A stretch of 64,000 nucleotides of DNA. Origin: an uncultured Draconibacterium sp. GTDB lineage: Bacteria; Bacteroidota; Bacteroidia; Bacteroidales; Prolixibacteraceae. Positions 25,027-32,843 of this stretch are shown here, in pieces; positions within the stretch are counted from its first letter, which is position 1; each line of letters begins with the position of its first letter. The notes below the pieces were generated by a model. It saw only the letters and a program-made list of their open reading frames with translations. It searched no databases and was not told the origin of the DNA. The translations under genes were made by a program, and so were the position numbers. Location: NCBI RefSeq assembly GCF_963674925.1, contig NZ_OY771647.1:1565501-1629500 (forward strand), in the 5' to 3' direction.

Positions 25027-28000
25027 ATGCGCATGGGCAAAAGGCTTATTTCTCTGTTCTTGTTGATTCTGCCTTTGCAGCTTTTTTCCCAGCAATATTT
25101 GCAAACAACTTTCGTAAAAAAGCAAGCGGCAACAGAGCCCGGTAAGGTTTGCAACCTGCCGTTTTTTGTCCAGAATAATTCAACGCAGATCATTCATGTG
25201 CTGCCAAAATATGATATTCCTGATGAGTGGAAACTGGTAACAGCCCAGCCAACAATCGATTTAAAACCTTCTGAAAAGAAATTCCAGGTTCTTTCAATAC
25301 AGGTACCTGCCGTTTTTGCTGTGGGAGAATACCCTGTATTTGTCAACTTTACAGCTGATGACGGGACACTCCTTCATCGTGATTCTGTGTTTGTTAAAGT
25401 GTTGGAAGTGGAAAAAGTATCCATTCAAAAGCTGGAAAATCCTGAATATGTATACGCCGGTGAAGAAATCAGGGCAACTTACATTCTGCAAAACCAGGGG
25501 AATACCAAAAAGAACTTTTTTATTGAAACCCAGAATTGCCAGGTTGCAGATGGTGAAGAAGTGATGCTTGAAGCCGGCGAATCAAAAATGGTAACCATAG
25601 TAAAGCCAACTTCCGAGGATTATATTAATAGTGTGCGAGAGTTTTACACCATCCGTGTTCTTGCGGGTAACCGGGTGTTGGAGAGTGTAAATAACTGGTC
25701 GCAGGTTTTTCCTTCAAAGAATCTGAAAAAGGATCTTTACTTCAGGTTTCCGGTAACTTTTTCTGGTTCGTACCTGGCGGTGAACAAAGATGATCAGTTT
25801 GAATCCACTTATCAGTTTCAGTTATTCGGGCAAGGAACACTGGATGTGGAAGGGAAACATCAGCTGGAGTTTATGGCGCGCGGCCCAAACAATACCGATT
25901 TGAGTTATCTGGGCTTGTACGACCAGTATTATTTATCGTACCAGAATCAGAATGTGATTCTATTTGGAGGACAGAAGAACTTTATGTTTACGCCGCTTAC
26001 GGAATCTTCGCGTTACGGACTTGGTGTTGAAAGCAAGGTTTTACTGAATAATGGTCTCGCATTGGGATTTTTGTATGTTGAACCGCGTTTCTACGAAGAA
26101 ATAAAGAACGAAATGGCGGGAGTTTTGGGTTATCATTTTAATTCGGAAAACAAGGCCGAGCTATACTATGTATCGAAGCAATTTGAAGGCTTGAATGAAC
26201 GTACGCAATTGTTCAGTTTTTTGTCTGAATTTTCGCCTTTTAAAGGAACTGATGTTGATCTGGAATTTTCGAGAGGTTATTTTAACGATGTGGCCGACAA
26301 TGCTTATCGCATAAATTTAAATTCCCGCTTTTCCATATTTAACCTGTCGGGAAACTATTACAATACCGGCAAAAATTATCCGGGCTATTACAATAACTCA
26401 AAATTTTATTCAGGAAATATTTCTGCCCGGTTAACAGAAAAACTGGGTGTGAGTTTTTATGGGCGCCGCGATTTTATGAATGCACAGCTCGATACATTTT
26501 TTGTAACTGCTCCGATTACTGAATCTTATCAGGCAAGTGTTGATTATAAAGTTGGGCTGCAAAGTCATTTAAAAGTATTTTTGAGGCAATACGAGCGAAA
26601 GGATCGGCTTAGCTATAATAAGTTCCACTATAAAACCAGATCGGCAAACATGCGTTTTAGTCAACGCTGGAAGCGATTTCGTTATAGTCTGACCGGTGAG
26701 GCCGGTAAAACGACAAACTTTTTGCTTGATCCCGGTGAGAACGAACAAAACAGTTTCCGGGGCATGGGAGATTTTTCATACAGCATTAATTCAAGGCATT
26801 ATATCCGGGCTTTCGGAAGCTGGTCGAATATCAACGAATTTGTTTCCGGGAAGCAACAGAATGTTACTGCAGGAATGTCGCTATCCAGTCAGATAACGGA
26901 TAACTTCAACGCGAATTTTTTTATTCAGAATGCCTACGACATCGACGATTATTATAAAAACCGCAACCTGATGCAGCTGAACCTGAATTACAACTTCCTG
27001 AAAAATCACAGCATTTCGTTACGAAGTTTTTATACCATTTTTAAAACCGAGCTGGAAGATGCCGAGTTTACCCTTTCGGCAACCTACGAATATAAATTTG
27101 GCGTGCCTTTAAAACAGGTTGTTGAAGCCGGAATTATAAGTGGTAAAATCACCAACCGCGATGGTTTGCCCGTTGAGGGTGTTTGGGTACGACTGCTGAA
27201 TAAAACTGCCGTGACGGATAAAAACGGCGATTATCAGTTTGATTTGATTCAGCCGGGAACACACCTCATGTCGATTGATGAGAGTAGCTTTGAGCTGGAC
27301 GAGATAACTAATATTCCAAATCCTGTTGAAGTTAATGTTTTTGAAGATCAGGTGTCGAAGGTGGATGTCAGGATTTTAAAAGGAGCAGAACTTAAAGGAA
27401 AGTTTGTTTTGGAAGAAGCAAAATTGAAAGCCGCCGAACAAGAGGATGCCAGCCCTGCAAATATTATTGTTGAAATCAGATCGGAGTTGGAAGAATACAG
27501 GATTACAACCGAAAAAGACGGGACTTTTGCATTTCCTCTTTTGAAACCCGGAAAGTTCACCTTTAAAATTTATGCGAATTCAATACCGAAAGCTTATAAG
27601 CTGGAACAATCTGAGCATGAGTATACGTTAAATGAAGGAGAAACAATTGAATTAGAAATAGTGTTGCCGACTAAAAAGAACAATATTATTTTTAAGCCAG
27701 CCGGAAATTTGAATTTAAAAAGCGGATCAGGGCTGACTCTAACGGCAAAACCGCCAAAGAAAAAAGAGTCGCAACCGAAAACAGGTCCATATTACAGCAT
27801 CCAGATTGGTGCTTTCAGCAGGATGTTGCCTGAGGGAGATTCGTTTTTTAAGGGCGAGCAGTTTTATTTCGAGAAACAAATTGATAACTTACACAAGTAT
27901 TACATTGGACGATTTTCTGAATTACAAACGGCAAAAGAGGAATATAAACGGCTACGGTTAAAATTTAATAGGCTGTTTATTGTGGTGTTCGACGACGACA

Positions 28001-28047
28001 AAGTATACAGTTTGCCGCAATATGAGCAAATAAAAAAGGACGAATGA
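25027..28047 (+). CDS. Usher-like outer-membrane barrel protein with SPOR domain
   Basis: A 1006-residue protein. Order: signal peptide (1-22); two NEW3/Ig-like beta domains (about 25-130 and 130-235); a long series of alternating amphipathic strands rich in Tyr/Phe/Asn (about 235-715), enough for some 22-24 barrel strands; a carboxypeptidase-regulatory-like sandwich (about 720-800, ISGKITNRDGLPVEGVWV); a second CnaB-like sandwich (about 805-895); a linker; and a C-terminal SPOR domain (about 918-1000, YYSIQIGAFSRML...YYIGRFSELQTAKEE) expected to bind septal or denuded peptidoglycan. Barrel plus two C-terminal sandwiches recalls FimD-type ushers, but I see no recognisable Usher-family motif or plug. 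Position supports a secretion or assembly role. Confidence 0.65.
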   Translation: MRMGKRLISLFLLILPLQLFSQQYLQTTFVKKQAATEPGKVCNLPFFVQNNSTQIIHVLPKYDIPDEWKLVTAQPTIDLKPSEKKFQVLSIQVPAVFAVGEYPVFVNFTADDGTLLHRDSVFVKVLEVEKVSIQKLENPEYVYAGEEIRATYILQNQGNTKKNFFIETQNCQVADGEEVMLEAGESKMVTIVKPTSEDYINSVREFYTIRVLAGNRVLESVNNWSQVFPSKNLKKDLYFRFPVTFSGSYLAVNKDDQFESTYQFQLFGQGTLDVEGKHQLEFMARGPNNTDLSYLGLYDQYYLSYQNQNVILFGGQKNFMFTPLTESSRYGLGVESKVLLNNGLALGFLYVEPRFYEEIKNEMAGVLGYHFNSENKAELYYVSKQFEGLNERTQLFSFLSEFSPFKGTDVDLEFSRGYFNDVADNAYRINLNSRFSIFNLSGNYYNTGKNYPGYYNNSKFYSGNISARLTEKLGVSFYGRRDFMNAQLDTFFVTAPITESYQASVDYKVGLQSHLKVFLRQYERKDRLSYNKFHYKTRSANMRFSQRWKRFRYSLTGEAGKTTNFLLDPGENEQNSFRGMGDFSYSINSRHYIRAFGSWSNINEFVSGKQQNVTAGMSLSSQITDNFNANFFIQNAYDIDDYYKNRNLMQLNLNYNFLKNHSISLRSFYTIFKTELEDAEFTLSATYEYKFGVPLKQVVEAGIISGKITNRDGLPVEGVWVRLLNKTAVTDKNGDYQFDLIQPGTHLMSIDESSFELDEITNIPNPVEVNVFEDQVSKVDVRILKGAELKGKFVLEEAKLKAAEQEDASPANIIVEIRSELEEYRITTEKDGTFAFPLLKPGKFTFKIYANSIPKAYKLEQSEHEYTLNEGETIELEIVLPTKKNNIIFKPAGNLNLKSGSGLTLTAKPPKKKESQPKTGPYYSIQIGAFSRMLPEGDSFFKGEQFYFEKQIDNLHKYYIGRFSELQTAKEEYKRLRLKFNRLFIVVFDDDKVYSLPQYEQIKKDE

Positions 28048-28610
28048 AGAATTTAGGTATTGTAATAGGAACCGCTTTTCTTCTGATTGTGTTGGTATGC
28101 AATTCTGTATATGCCCAACGCGATGAAGAATCAGTGAATGTTCGGTTTAGTCTCCCCGAAGTGGCGCTAATTGATATTGAACATACAGGAAGTGGCACCA
28201 TTGAATTCGAACTTTTGCCATCGGCCGAAACAGGAAGTTCACCGGTAATTAAACAAACAAATAACCAGGAATTCTGGATTAATTATTCATCAGCTCTGGG
28301 GAGATTTAGTCAACACCGTTCCATTGTAGCACAGGTTACAGGAGGAAGTTTGCCATCGGGGCTTGATTTGTATATTCGGGCAAACGATTATACCGGAATT
28401 GGCGGTGGGAAAACAGGTGCTTCTGCAGGGAGAGTTATGATTGGAAACGATCCGCGGCCCATTGTTACCGGAATTGGGAGTGGGTTTACAGGAGATGGTA
28501 TTGGCAACGGGCACCGTTTAAATTTTGAGATCGACATCAGTCAGATGGAAAAGATTACGGCCAACGAATCGCACGATTTTACCATTCTTTATACCTTAAC
28601 CGATAATTAG
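28044..28610 (+). CDS. Secreted subunit-like protein 4 (proposed minor subunit)
   Basis: A 188-residue exported protein (signal peptide to about residue 26, VYAQ), starting within the stop codon of the usher-like gene (ATGA overlap). Relative of proteins 1-3: VRFSLPEVALIDIEH, FWINYSSAL near residue 75, IVTGIGSGFTGDGIGNGH near 150-167, terminal DFTILYTLTDN. The CYTG of the others is GFTG here, so it is Cys-free in that motif. Translational coupling with the usher-like gene indicates a fixed stoichiometric or assembly relation. Confidence 0.7.
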   Translation: MKNLGIVIGTAFLLIVLVCNSVYAQRDEESVNVRFSLPEVALIDIEHTGSGTIEFELLPSAETGSSPVIKQTNNQEFWINYSSALGRFSQHRSIVAQVTGGSLPSGLDLYIRANDYTGIGGGKTGASAGRVMIGNDPRPIVTGIGSGFTGDGIGNGHRLNFEIDISQMEKITANESHDFTILYTLTDN

Positions 28611-28614
28611 AGAA

Positions 28615-29109
28615 ATGAGAAAATATATCGTTTTAATAGTACTTTGTTTCTTTGCCGTGTTTGCACGTGCCCAGGGCTTGCAACTGTCTTCAAGCGGGAT
28701 GGCCACATTTAACGAGTCTCAACTTGTTGTGAGTGAGGCCGGAGAAGATATTAGCGCAATTTTAGAATCAAATTCTTCAGTATTTATTTCAATATATTCC
28801 TTTTATTTTTGGGAAATGCATAATGTAAAATGGCGTGTTTATGTACATAAAACTGATATTGACTGGGGCGAGGCCATTAACCTGGAAGTGAAACGGGATG
28901 GGAAAGGAAGAAAGTTCTTGAGTAACGGTACTCCCAATATACACGACGGGAATTCATTTTCTAGATTAACCAACAATCCGACCTATTTTTTTCGGGGGAA
29001 AGGTTTGATATTGGATATTCCCTTAGCCTTTAGGTTAAGCAATTTGTCGTTGGCACTGGGGGCCAGTGATTTTGAAACAGATGTGGTTTTTACCATTTAT
29101 GATGATTAA
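28615..29109 (+). CDS. Secreted protein, divergent member of the cluster
   Basis: A 164-residue exported protein (signal peptide to about residue 20, FARAQ), 5 bases after the previous stop. It is more diverged: no WINYSS motif, but a similar size, beta character and a terminal strand DVVFTIYDD. A central segment holds several aromatic residues (YSFYFWEMHNVKWRVYVH). By analogy with pilus operons this could be a tip or capping protein; that is inference only. Confidence 0.55.
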   Translation: MRKYIVLIVLCFFAVFARAQGLQLSSSGMATFNESQLVVSEAGEDISAILESNSSVFISIYSFYFWEMHNVKWRVYVHKTDIDWGEAINLEVKRDGKGRKFLSNGTPNIHDGNSFSRLTNNPTYFFRGKGLILDIPLAFRLSNLSLALGASDFETDVVFTIYDD

Positions 29110-29174
29110 CTTTAATGCTTTAATACGTTCTCGGATATTTAATTGGACGTAGGAAATTCAAAAATACGGATCAC

Positions 29175-29507
29175 ATGAGAAAGCTTTTCTATATAGCACT
29201 TTTTGTTGTTGCCTTGTTTGCTTGCGAAGATCGCGAGCCGGATCCAATAATTGTGCCCGAATGGCTAAAACCACGCCTCACCGAATTGGAAAACTCGGGA
29301 GAATGTTACGGTTGCAGGGTACAGCGCTGGACTTACAACGAGGAGTATTTCTATCATTTGTATTGCGATTACTGGTCGTGCGCTAACTGTGAAGTCTATC
29401 ACTACGATGGAACGTTGGTTGAATGGGGTGTAACAGTAGATCCTGCCGATTTTGAAGCAAACAAGCACCGCCCGATAATCGTTTGGCAATGTGGCGATGA
29501 GCTGTAG
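29175..29507 (+). CDS. Small cysteine-rich lipoprotein
   Basis: A 110-residue lipoprotein (lipobox ALFAC, Cys17). The mature part has six further cysteines: CYGCR, CDYWSCANC and a final WQCGDEL, with many Trp/Tyr residues. I do not recognise a family, though such small lipoproteins (VPEWLKPRLTELE lead-in) are common in Bacteroidota. It lies 65 bases after the subunit operon on the same strand and may be read through from it. Its stop codon is in the stem of the terminator. Confidence 0.6.
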   Translation: MRKLFYIALFVVALFACEDREPDPIIVPEWLKPRLTELENSGECYGCRVQRWTYNEEYFYHLYCDYWSCANCEVYHYDGTLVEWGVTVDPADFEANKHRPIIVWQCGDEL

Positions 29508-29546
29508 CACAGATTAAACAGCGTTAATCCGTTTAATCTGTGCTAC
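29505..29546. terminator. Bidirectional terminator between convergent genes
   Basis: A perfect 15-bp stem TAGCACAGATTAAAC with its complement and an 11-base loop, placed between the lipoprotein gene (+) and the sulfatase gene (-). Confidence 0.85.
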
Positions 29547-29553
29547 GTTTTCG

Positions 29554-31452
29554 TTACCAGGCAAAGTCAATTTTATAATCGTCAGGGTTTAAACCCCACT
29601 TTTCAATTAGCCATTTCGCAGCCCGCATATCGTATTTATTTCTGGTTTTCGAATCGGAATTTGAAATCATGTCAACCACTCCTTCCTGAATATCTTTGCT
29701 ATTTTCATCAATGCAGTCGATTACGTTTAAGGCATGGCAGCGGGCAAATTCGTTAGGATTCTTCAAAACAGCAAGTAGGGCTTTTTTTGACATTTCTTTT
29801 TCGCCTAAATTATAAAGTGCTTCTGCAGTAACAGAAACTACATTTGCCGACTCATCGGTAGTAGCTGCTTTTAAATCCGGAATTGCAGAAACTGCTTTGT
29901 CTCCAAGAATCAACAGTCCTGAAGCACCCCAGTATCGAACGGCACTTTGATTGTTTTTTAGGTAACCTTTTAAGAGGTCGATATTCTCCGCTTTTCCTAA
30001 TGTAGCTATTTCTGCAGCTTCCATAATTTCTTCCAAATTCACTTTCCCCGATCGCATGTAATCGTACATCGGTGTTTCCCCGACGCGGTCAACACGGTCG
30101 GCTTCAGGGATAAAACCTGTATCCTTAATCCGGGTAACCCACTCTTTATTAGCAGCACGCATTCTTTCCAGTATATCTTTGTATTCCGGATTGTTGGCCA
30201 GGTTGTTAATTTCCCAGGGATCATTTTCGGTATCGTACAATTCTTCAACGGGTTTTGTTTCCCAAAAGGCACTTTGCACTTCGTTGCATTCACCTTTTTC
30301 GTAAGCCTCTTTCCACGACCGAATGGAAGGAGCCATAAATAAATAGTCGATACGCTGACCGTAGATTCGGTTCGGCATGTAATTGCGGATGTAACGGAAT
30401 TGCTGATTGCGCACAGCACGAGACATGTCGTAACGTTCATCCATTCTTCCGCGAAACATATAGGCATATTCAGGATCAGCAGTTTTTTGCTTGCCCAGAA
30501 ATGCATCGCCTTGCAAATAATCCGGAATTTCAATCCCTATAATACTAAGTAGTGTTGGTACTAAATCAACAAAACTTATTAATCGGTTTACTTTTGCTCC
30601 GACTTGTTTTTCAGGGAATAGGTATTTGTATTTTTCAGGAATACGAACGATAAAAGGAACTTGTGTGCCGGTTTCGTACACATAACGTTTACTGCGTGCC
30701 AAAACGCCACCATGGTCGCCATAATAAAATACAATTGTATTTTCAGCCAATCCTGCATCGTCCAACTCTTTTAGCCACTTTCCAATTTGGGTGTCCATGT
30801 CTTCCACCTTGTCGTAGTATTGTGCCCAATCGTGCTTCATTTCTGGTGTTGCTGGATGATACGGGGGAATCGGTACTTCGTCGGGACTGTGCCGCAACTC
30901 ATTATTCGGAATGGATTTATGAATACTGCTTTCGTGCGAAATAGTAGTGTTAAATACGGCGAAAAATGGTTTCCCTGCCGGTCTGTTTATCCAGTGTGCA
31001 GTTTTGCTGCATTCGTCCCAAATAGCTTGCTCATCAACATTATTCGTGTTGTAATCAGTTTTGCTGTTGTTGGTACAGTAGTAACCGGCCTGTCGCAAAT
31101 AAACAGGGTAGGGCACCACCGTTTCCGAAAGCGGATAATAACTTCGCATGTGCTGGTTGCCATTTGAACAGGCATAAACACCGGTTAAAATGGTATTTCG
31201 GGTAGGTGCACAAACAGGGGCATTTGCATAAGCGTGCGTGTATAAAAATCCTTCCGAGGCTAATTTGTCGAGGTTGGGTGTTGTTGCAAACTCATCGCCG
31301 TAACATCCTAAAAAAGGACTGTTGTCTTCGCTGGTTAACCATAAAATATTTGGTAATTCTTCAGGAACTTTTTCTTCGCAACCGGTAAAGGTTATACAAA
31401 CAATTGCAATACAGAACAAGAAGCAAAACAGGCGTAGGTTTTTTAGTTTCAT
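29554..31452 (-). CDS. Lipoprotein sulfatase with HEAT-like C-terminal repeats
   Basis: 632 residues from the ATG at 31452 (an ATG at 31488 would precede the signal peptide by 12 residues). Lipobox ITFTGC gives lipidated Cys25. The sulfatase domain (about 33-460) has the formylglycine motif C81-A-P-T-R followed by NTILTG, metal residues in SEDN and YGDHGGV. It needs an external maturase, as is usual for the Cys type. Residues about 480-632 look like alpha-helical HEAT repeats (AVRYWGASGLLILGDKA; ARCHALNVIDCID), an addition seen in some Bacteroidota sulfatases. The substrate is probably a sulfated polysaccharide, but no SusCD or glycosidase gene is adjacent. Confidence 0.9.
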   Translation of the reverse strand: MKLKNLRLFCFLFCIAIVCITFTGCEEKVPEELPNILWLTSEDNSPFLGCYGDEFATTPNLDKLASEGFLYTHAYANAPVCAPTRNTILTGVYACSNGNQHMRSYYPLSETVVPYPVYLRQAGYYCTNNSKTDYNTNNVDEQAIWDECSKTAHWINRPAGKPFFAVFNTTISHESSIHKSIPNNELRHSPDEVPIPPYHPATPEMKHDWAQYYDKVEDMDTQIGKWLKELDDAGLAENTIVFYYGDHGGVLARSKRYVYETGTQVPFIVRIPEKYKYLFPEKQVGAKVNRLISFVDLVPTLLSIIGIEIPDYLQGDAFLGKQKTADPEYAYMFRGRMDERYDMSRAVRNQQFRYIRNYMPNRIYGQRIDYLFMAPSIRSWKEAYEKGECNEVQSAFWETKPVEELYDTENDPWEINNLANNPEYKDILERMRAANKEWVTRIKDTGFIPEADRVDRVGETPMYDYMRSGKVNLEEIMEAAEIATLGKAENIDLLKGYLKNNQSAVRYWGASGLLILGDKAVSAIPDLKAATTDESANVVSVTAEALYNLGEKEMSKKALLAVLKNPNEFARCHALNVIDCIDENSKDIQEGVVDMISNSDSKTRNKYDMRAAKWLIEKWGLNPDDYKIDFAW

Positions 31453-31521
31453 TATCGTTGATTTAGATTGAAATCTAAAAATACACATTGAAAGGGGAAA
31501 TGAAAATCAATTGCTTAACTT

Positions 31522-31911
31522 TTACGCCATCATCTCTACGCGATTTCCATCCGGATCCAAAAAAACACTCTCGTAATAGCCGTCTCCGGTCGATCGTGGT
31601 TCGCTAATTATTTTATATCCATCTTTCCGCAGTGTATCTGTCAGTTCATTTACTTTGTCTCTCGATCCAACTTTTATGGCAAAATGAATCAATCCGGTAA
31701 ACTGTTTTAGCGGATTGTCTTTTGATTTTGGAATCCCCGGCATTTCCATTAGCTCAATGCGGCAATCCCCGTTAAACGATAGAAAATAAGAGCGATATTC
31801 GCGGCTGTGGTTGTGGTACACATCGCCCGACGAAGCATCAAAATAATGCATGTAAAAACTGCGCATTCCTTCGAGGTTATAGGTCCAGATAGCAAGATGT
31901 TCTACTTTCAT
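31522..31911 (-). CDS. VOC superfamily (glyoxalase-like) protein
   Basis: A 129-residue protein with the two-module VOC layout: VEHLAIWTYNLEGMRSFY at the start with the first His ligand, IELMEMP with a Glu at the end of module 1, then GLIHFAIKVGS and LDPDGNRVEMM with the second His and last Glu. All four usual metal ligands are present, unlike the shorter VOC protein at 1345. Substrate unknown. A 63-base gap separates it from the HD-protein gene upstream, so they may be co-transcribed. Confidence 0.82.
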   Translation of the reverse strand: MKVEHLAIWTYNLEGMRSFYMHYFDASSGDVYHNHSREYRSYFLSFNGDCRIELMEMPGIPKSKDNPLKQFTGLIHFAIKVGSRDKVNELTDTLRKDGYKIISEPRSTGDGYYESVFLDPDGNRVEMMA

Positions 31912-31974
31912 AAATAATTGTTTTTAGGCTCTCTAAATTTACAAAAGCAAACGGTTAAAAAACAATAGCTGCGC

Positions 31975-32631
31975 TTATTTTTTGCAATCCCATTCAGAAA
32001 AGAACTGAGTGAGGAAATTTTCCATAAAACGATGGCGTTCTTCAGCAATTTCCTGCGCGGCTTTTGTATTCATACGATCTTTTAGCAACAGTAATTTTTC
32101 GTAGAAGTGATTGATGGTTGGAGCCGTTGTTTTTTTGTAATCCTCAAAACTATTATGAAGCTGTGGTTCGATGTCCGGATGATGAAGTAAACGCCCTTTG
32201 TTCCCACCGTAGGCAAAGGTTCGCGCAATTCCTATGGCGCCAATGGCATCCAGCCGGTCGGCATCCTGAACGATTTGTGCTTCAAGGTTGTCGGCTTTTG
32301 TTTCAACACCGGCTCCCTTAAACGATACTTGTTCAATTATCTGCTCAATTCTTTCAGCATCATTTTTGTCAATTTCAATATTGGTTAGCCAGCTTTTTGT
32401 TTTTGAAGTGTTTTCTCCGTTGCCGAGTTTCCAGTCGTCGAGGTCGTGCAACAAAGCCGCCATTTCAATCAGGAAAAAATTACCACCTTCTTTTTCGGAC
32501 AGATGAACAGCCATATTTCTTACCCGGTGAATGTGCCACCAGTCATGCCCCGAACTATCGCTTGCAAAGTGTTGTTTTATAAAGTGTTCCGTAGCTGAAA
32601 CGAGCTCTTTTTGTGGAATATTGGACCCCAT
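31975..32631 (-). CDS. HD-domain phosphohydrolase (YedJ-like)
   Basis: A 218-residue cytosolic protein with HD-superfamily metal motifs: first His in SGHDWWHIHRVRNMA, the HD pair in ALLHDLDDWKLG, and the later Asp in IVQDADRLDAIGAIGIART. The HDxxH-type lead and IGAIGIARTF stretch match the YedJ/PF01966 group of small phosphohydrolases; the natural substrate is not established. Divergent from the acyl-CoA synthetase gene across about 210 bases. Confidence 0.85.
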   Translation of the reverse strand: MGSNIPQKELVSATEHFIKQHFASDSSGHDWWHIHRVRNMAVHLSEKEGGNFFLIEMAALLHDLDDWKLGNGENTSKTKSWLTNIEIDKNDAERIEQIIEQVSFKGAGVETKADNLEAQIVQDADRLDAIGAIGIARTFAYGGNKGRLLHHPDIEPQLHNSFEDYKKTTAPTINHFYEKLLLLKDRMNTKAAQEIAEERHRFMENFLTQFFSEWDCKK

Positions 32632-32786
32632 AATTCGAATTTTAGCTGTTAAAACTACTATTTTAAACCATAAAAAACGTTAATGATTTGATCAGCAGTT
32701 TGTAATTGTCTGAAAAAGAGAGGTGTAGGGCGCGGTGTGTTTTTGCTTACGTAAACAAAGTCACATAGCAGGAATTGTTTTTTTGC

Positions 32787-32794
32787 TATTTTTG
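32787..32794 (+). promoter_or_regulatory. -7 promoter box of the acyl-CoA synthetase gene
   Basis: TATTTTTG, a TAnnTTTG match, 50 bp before the ATG at 32844. Confidence 0.45.
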
Positions 32795-32843
32795 CCGCGT
32801 TTATGTAAGCATTCAGACTTGCTTTAAGAGGGACAGAAAAAAT

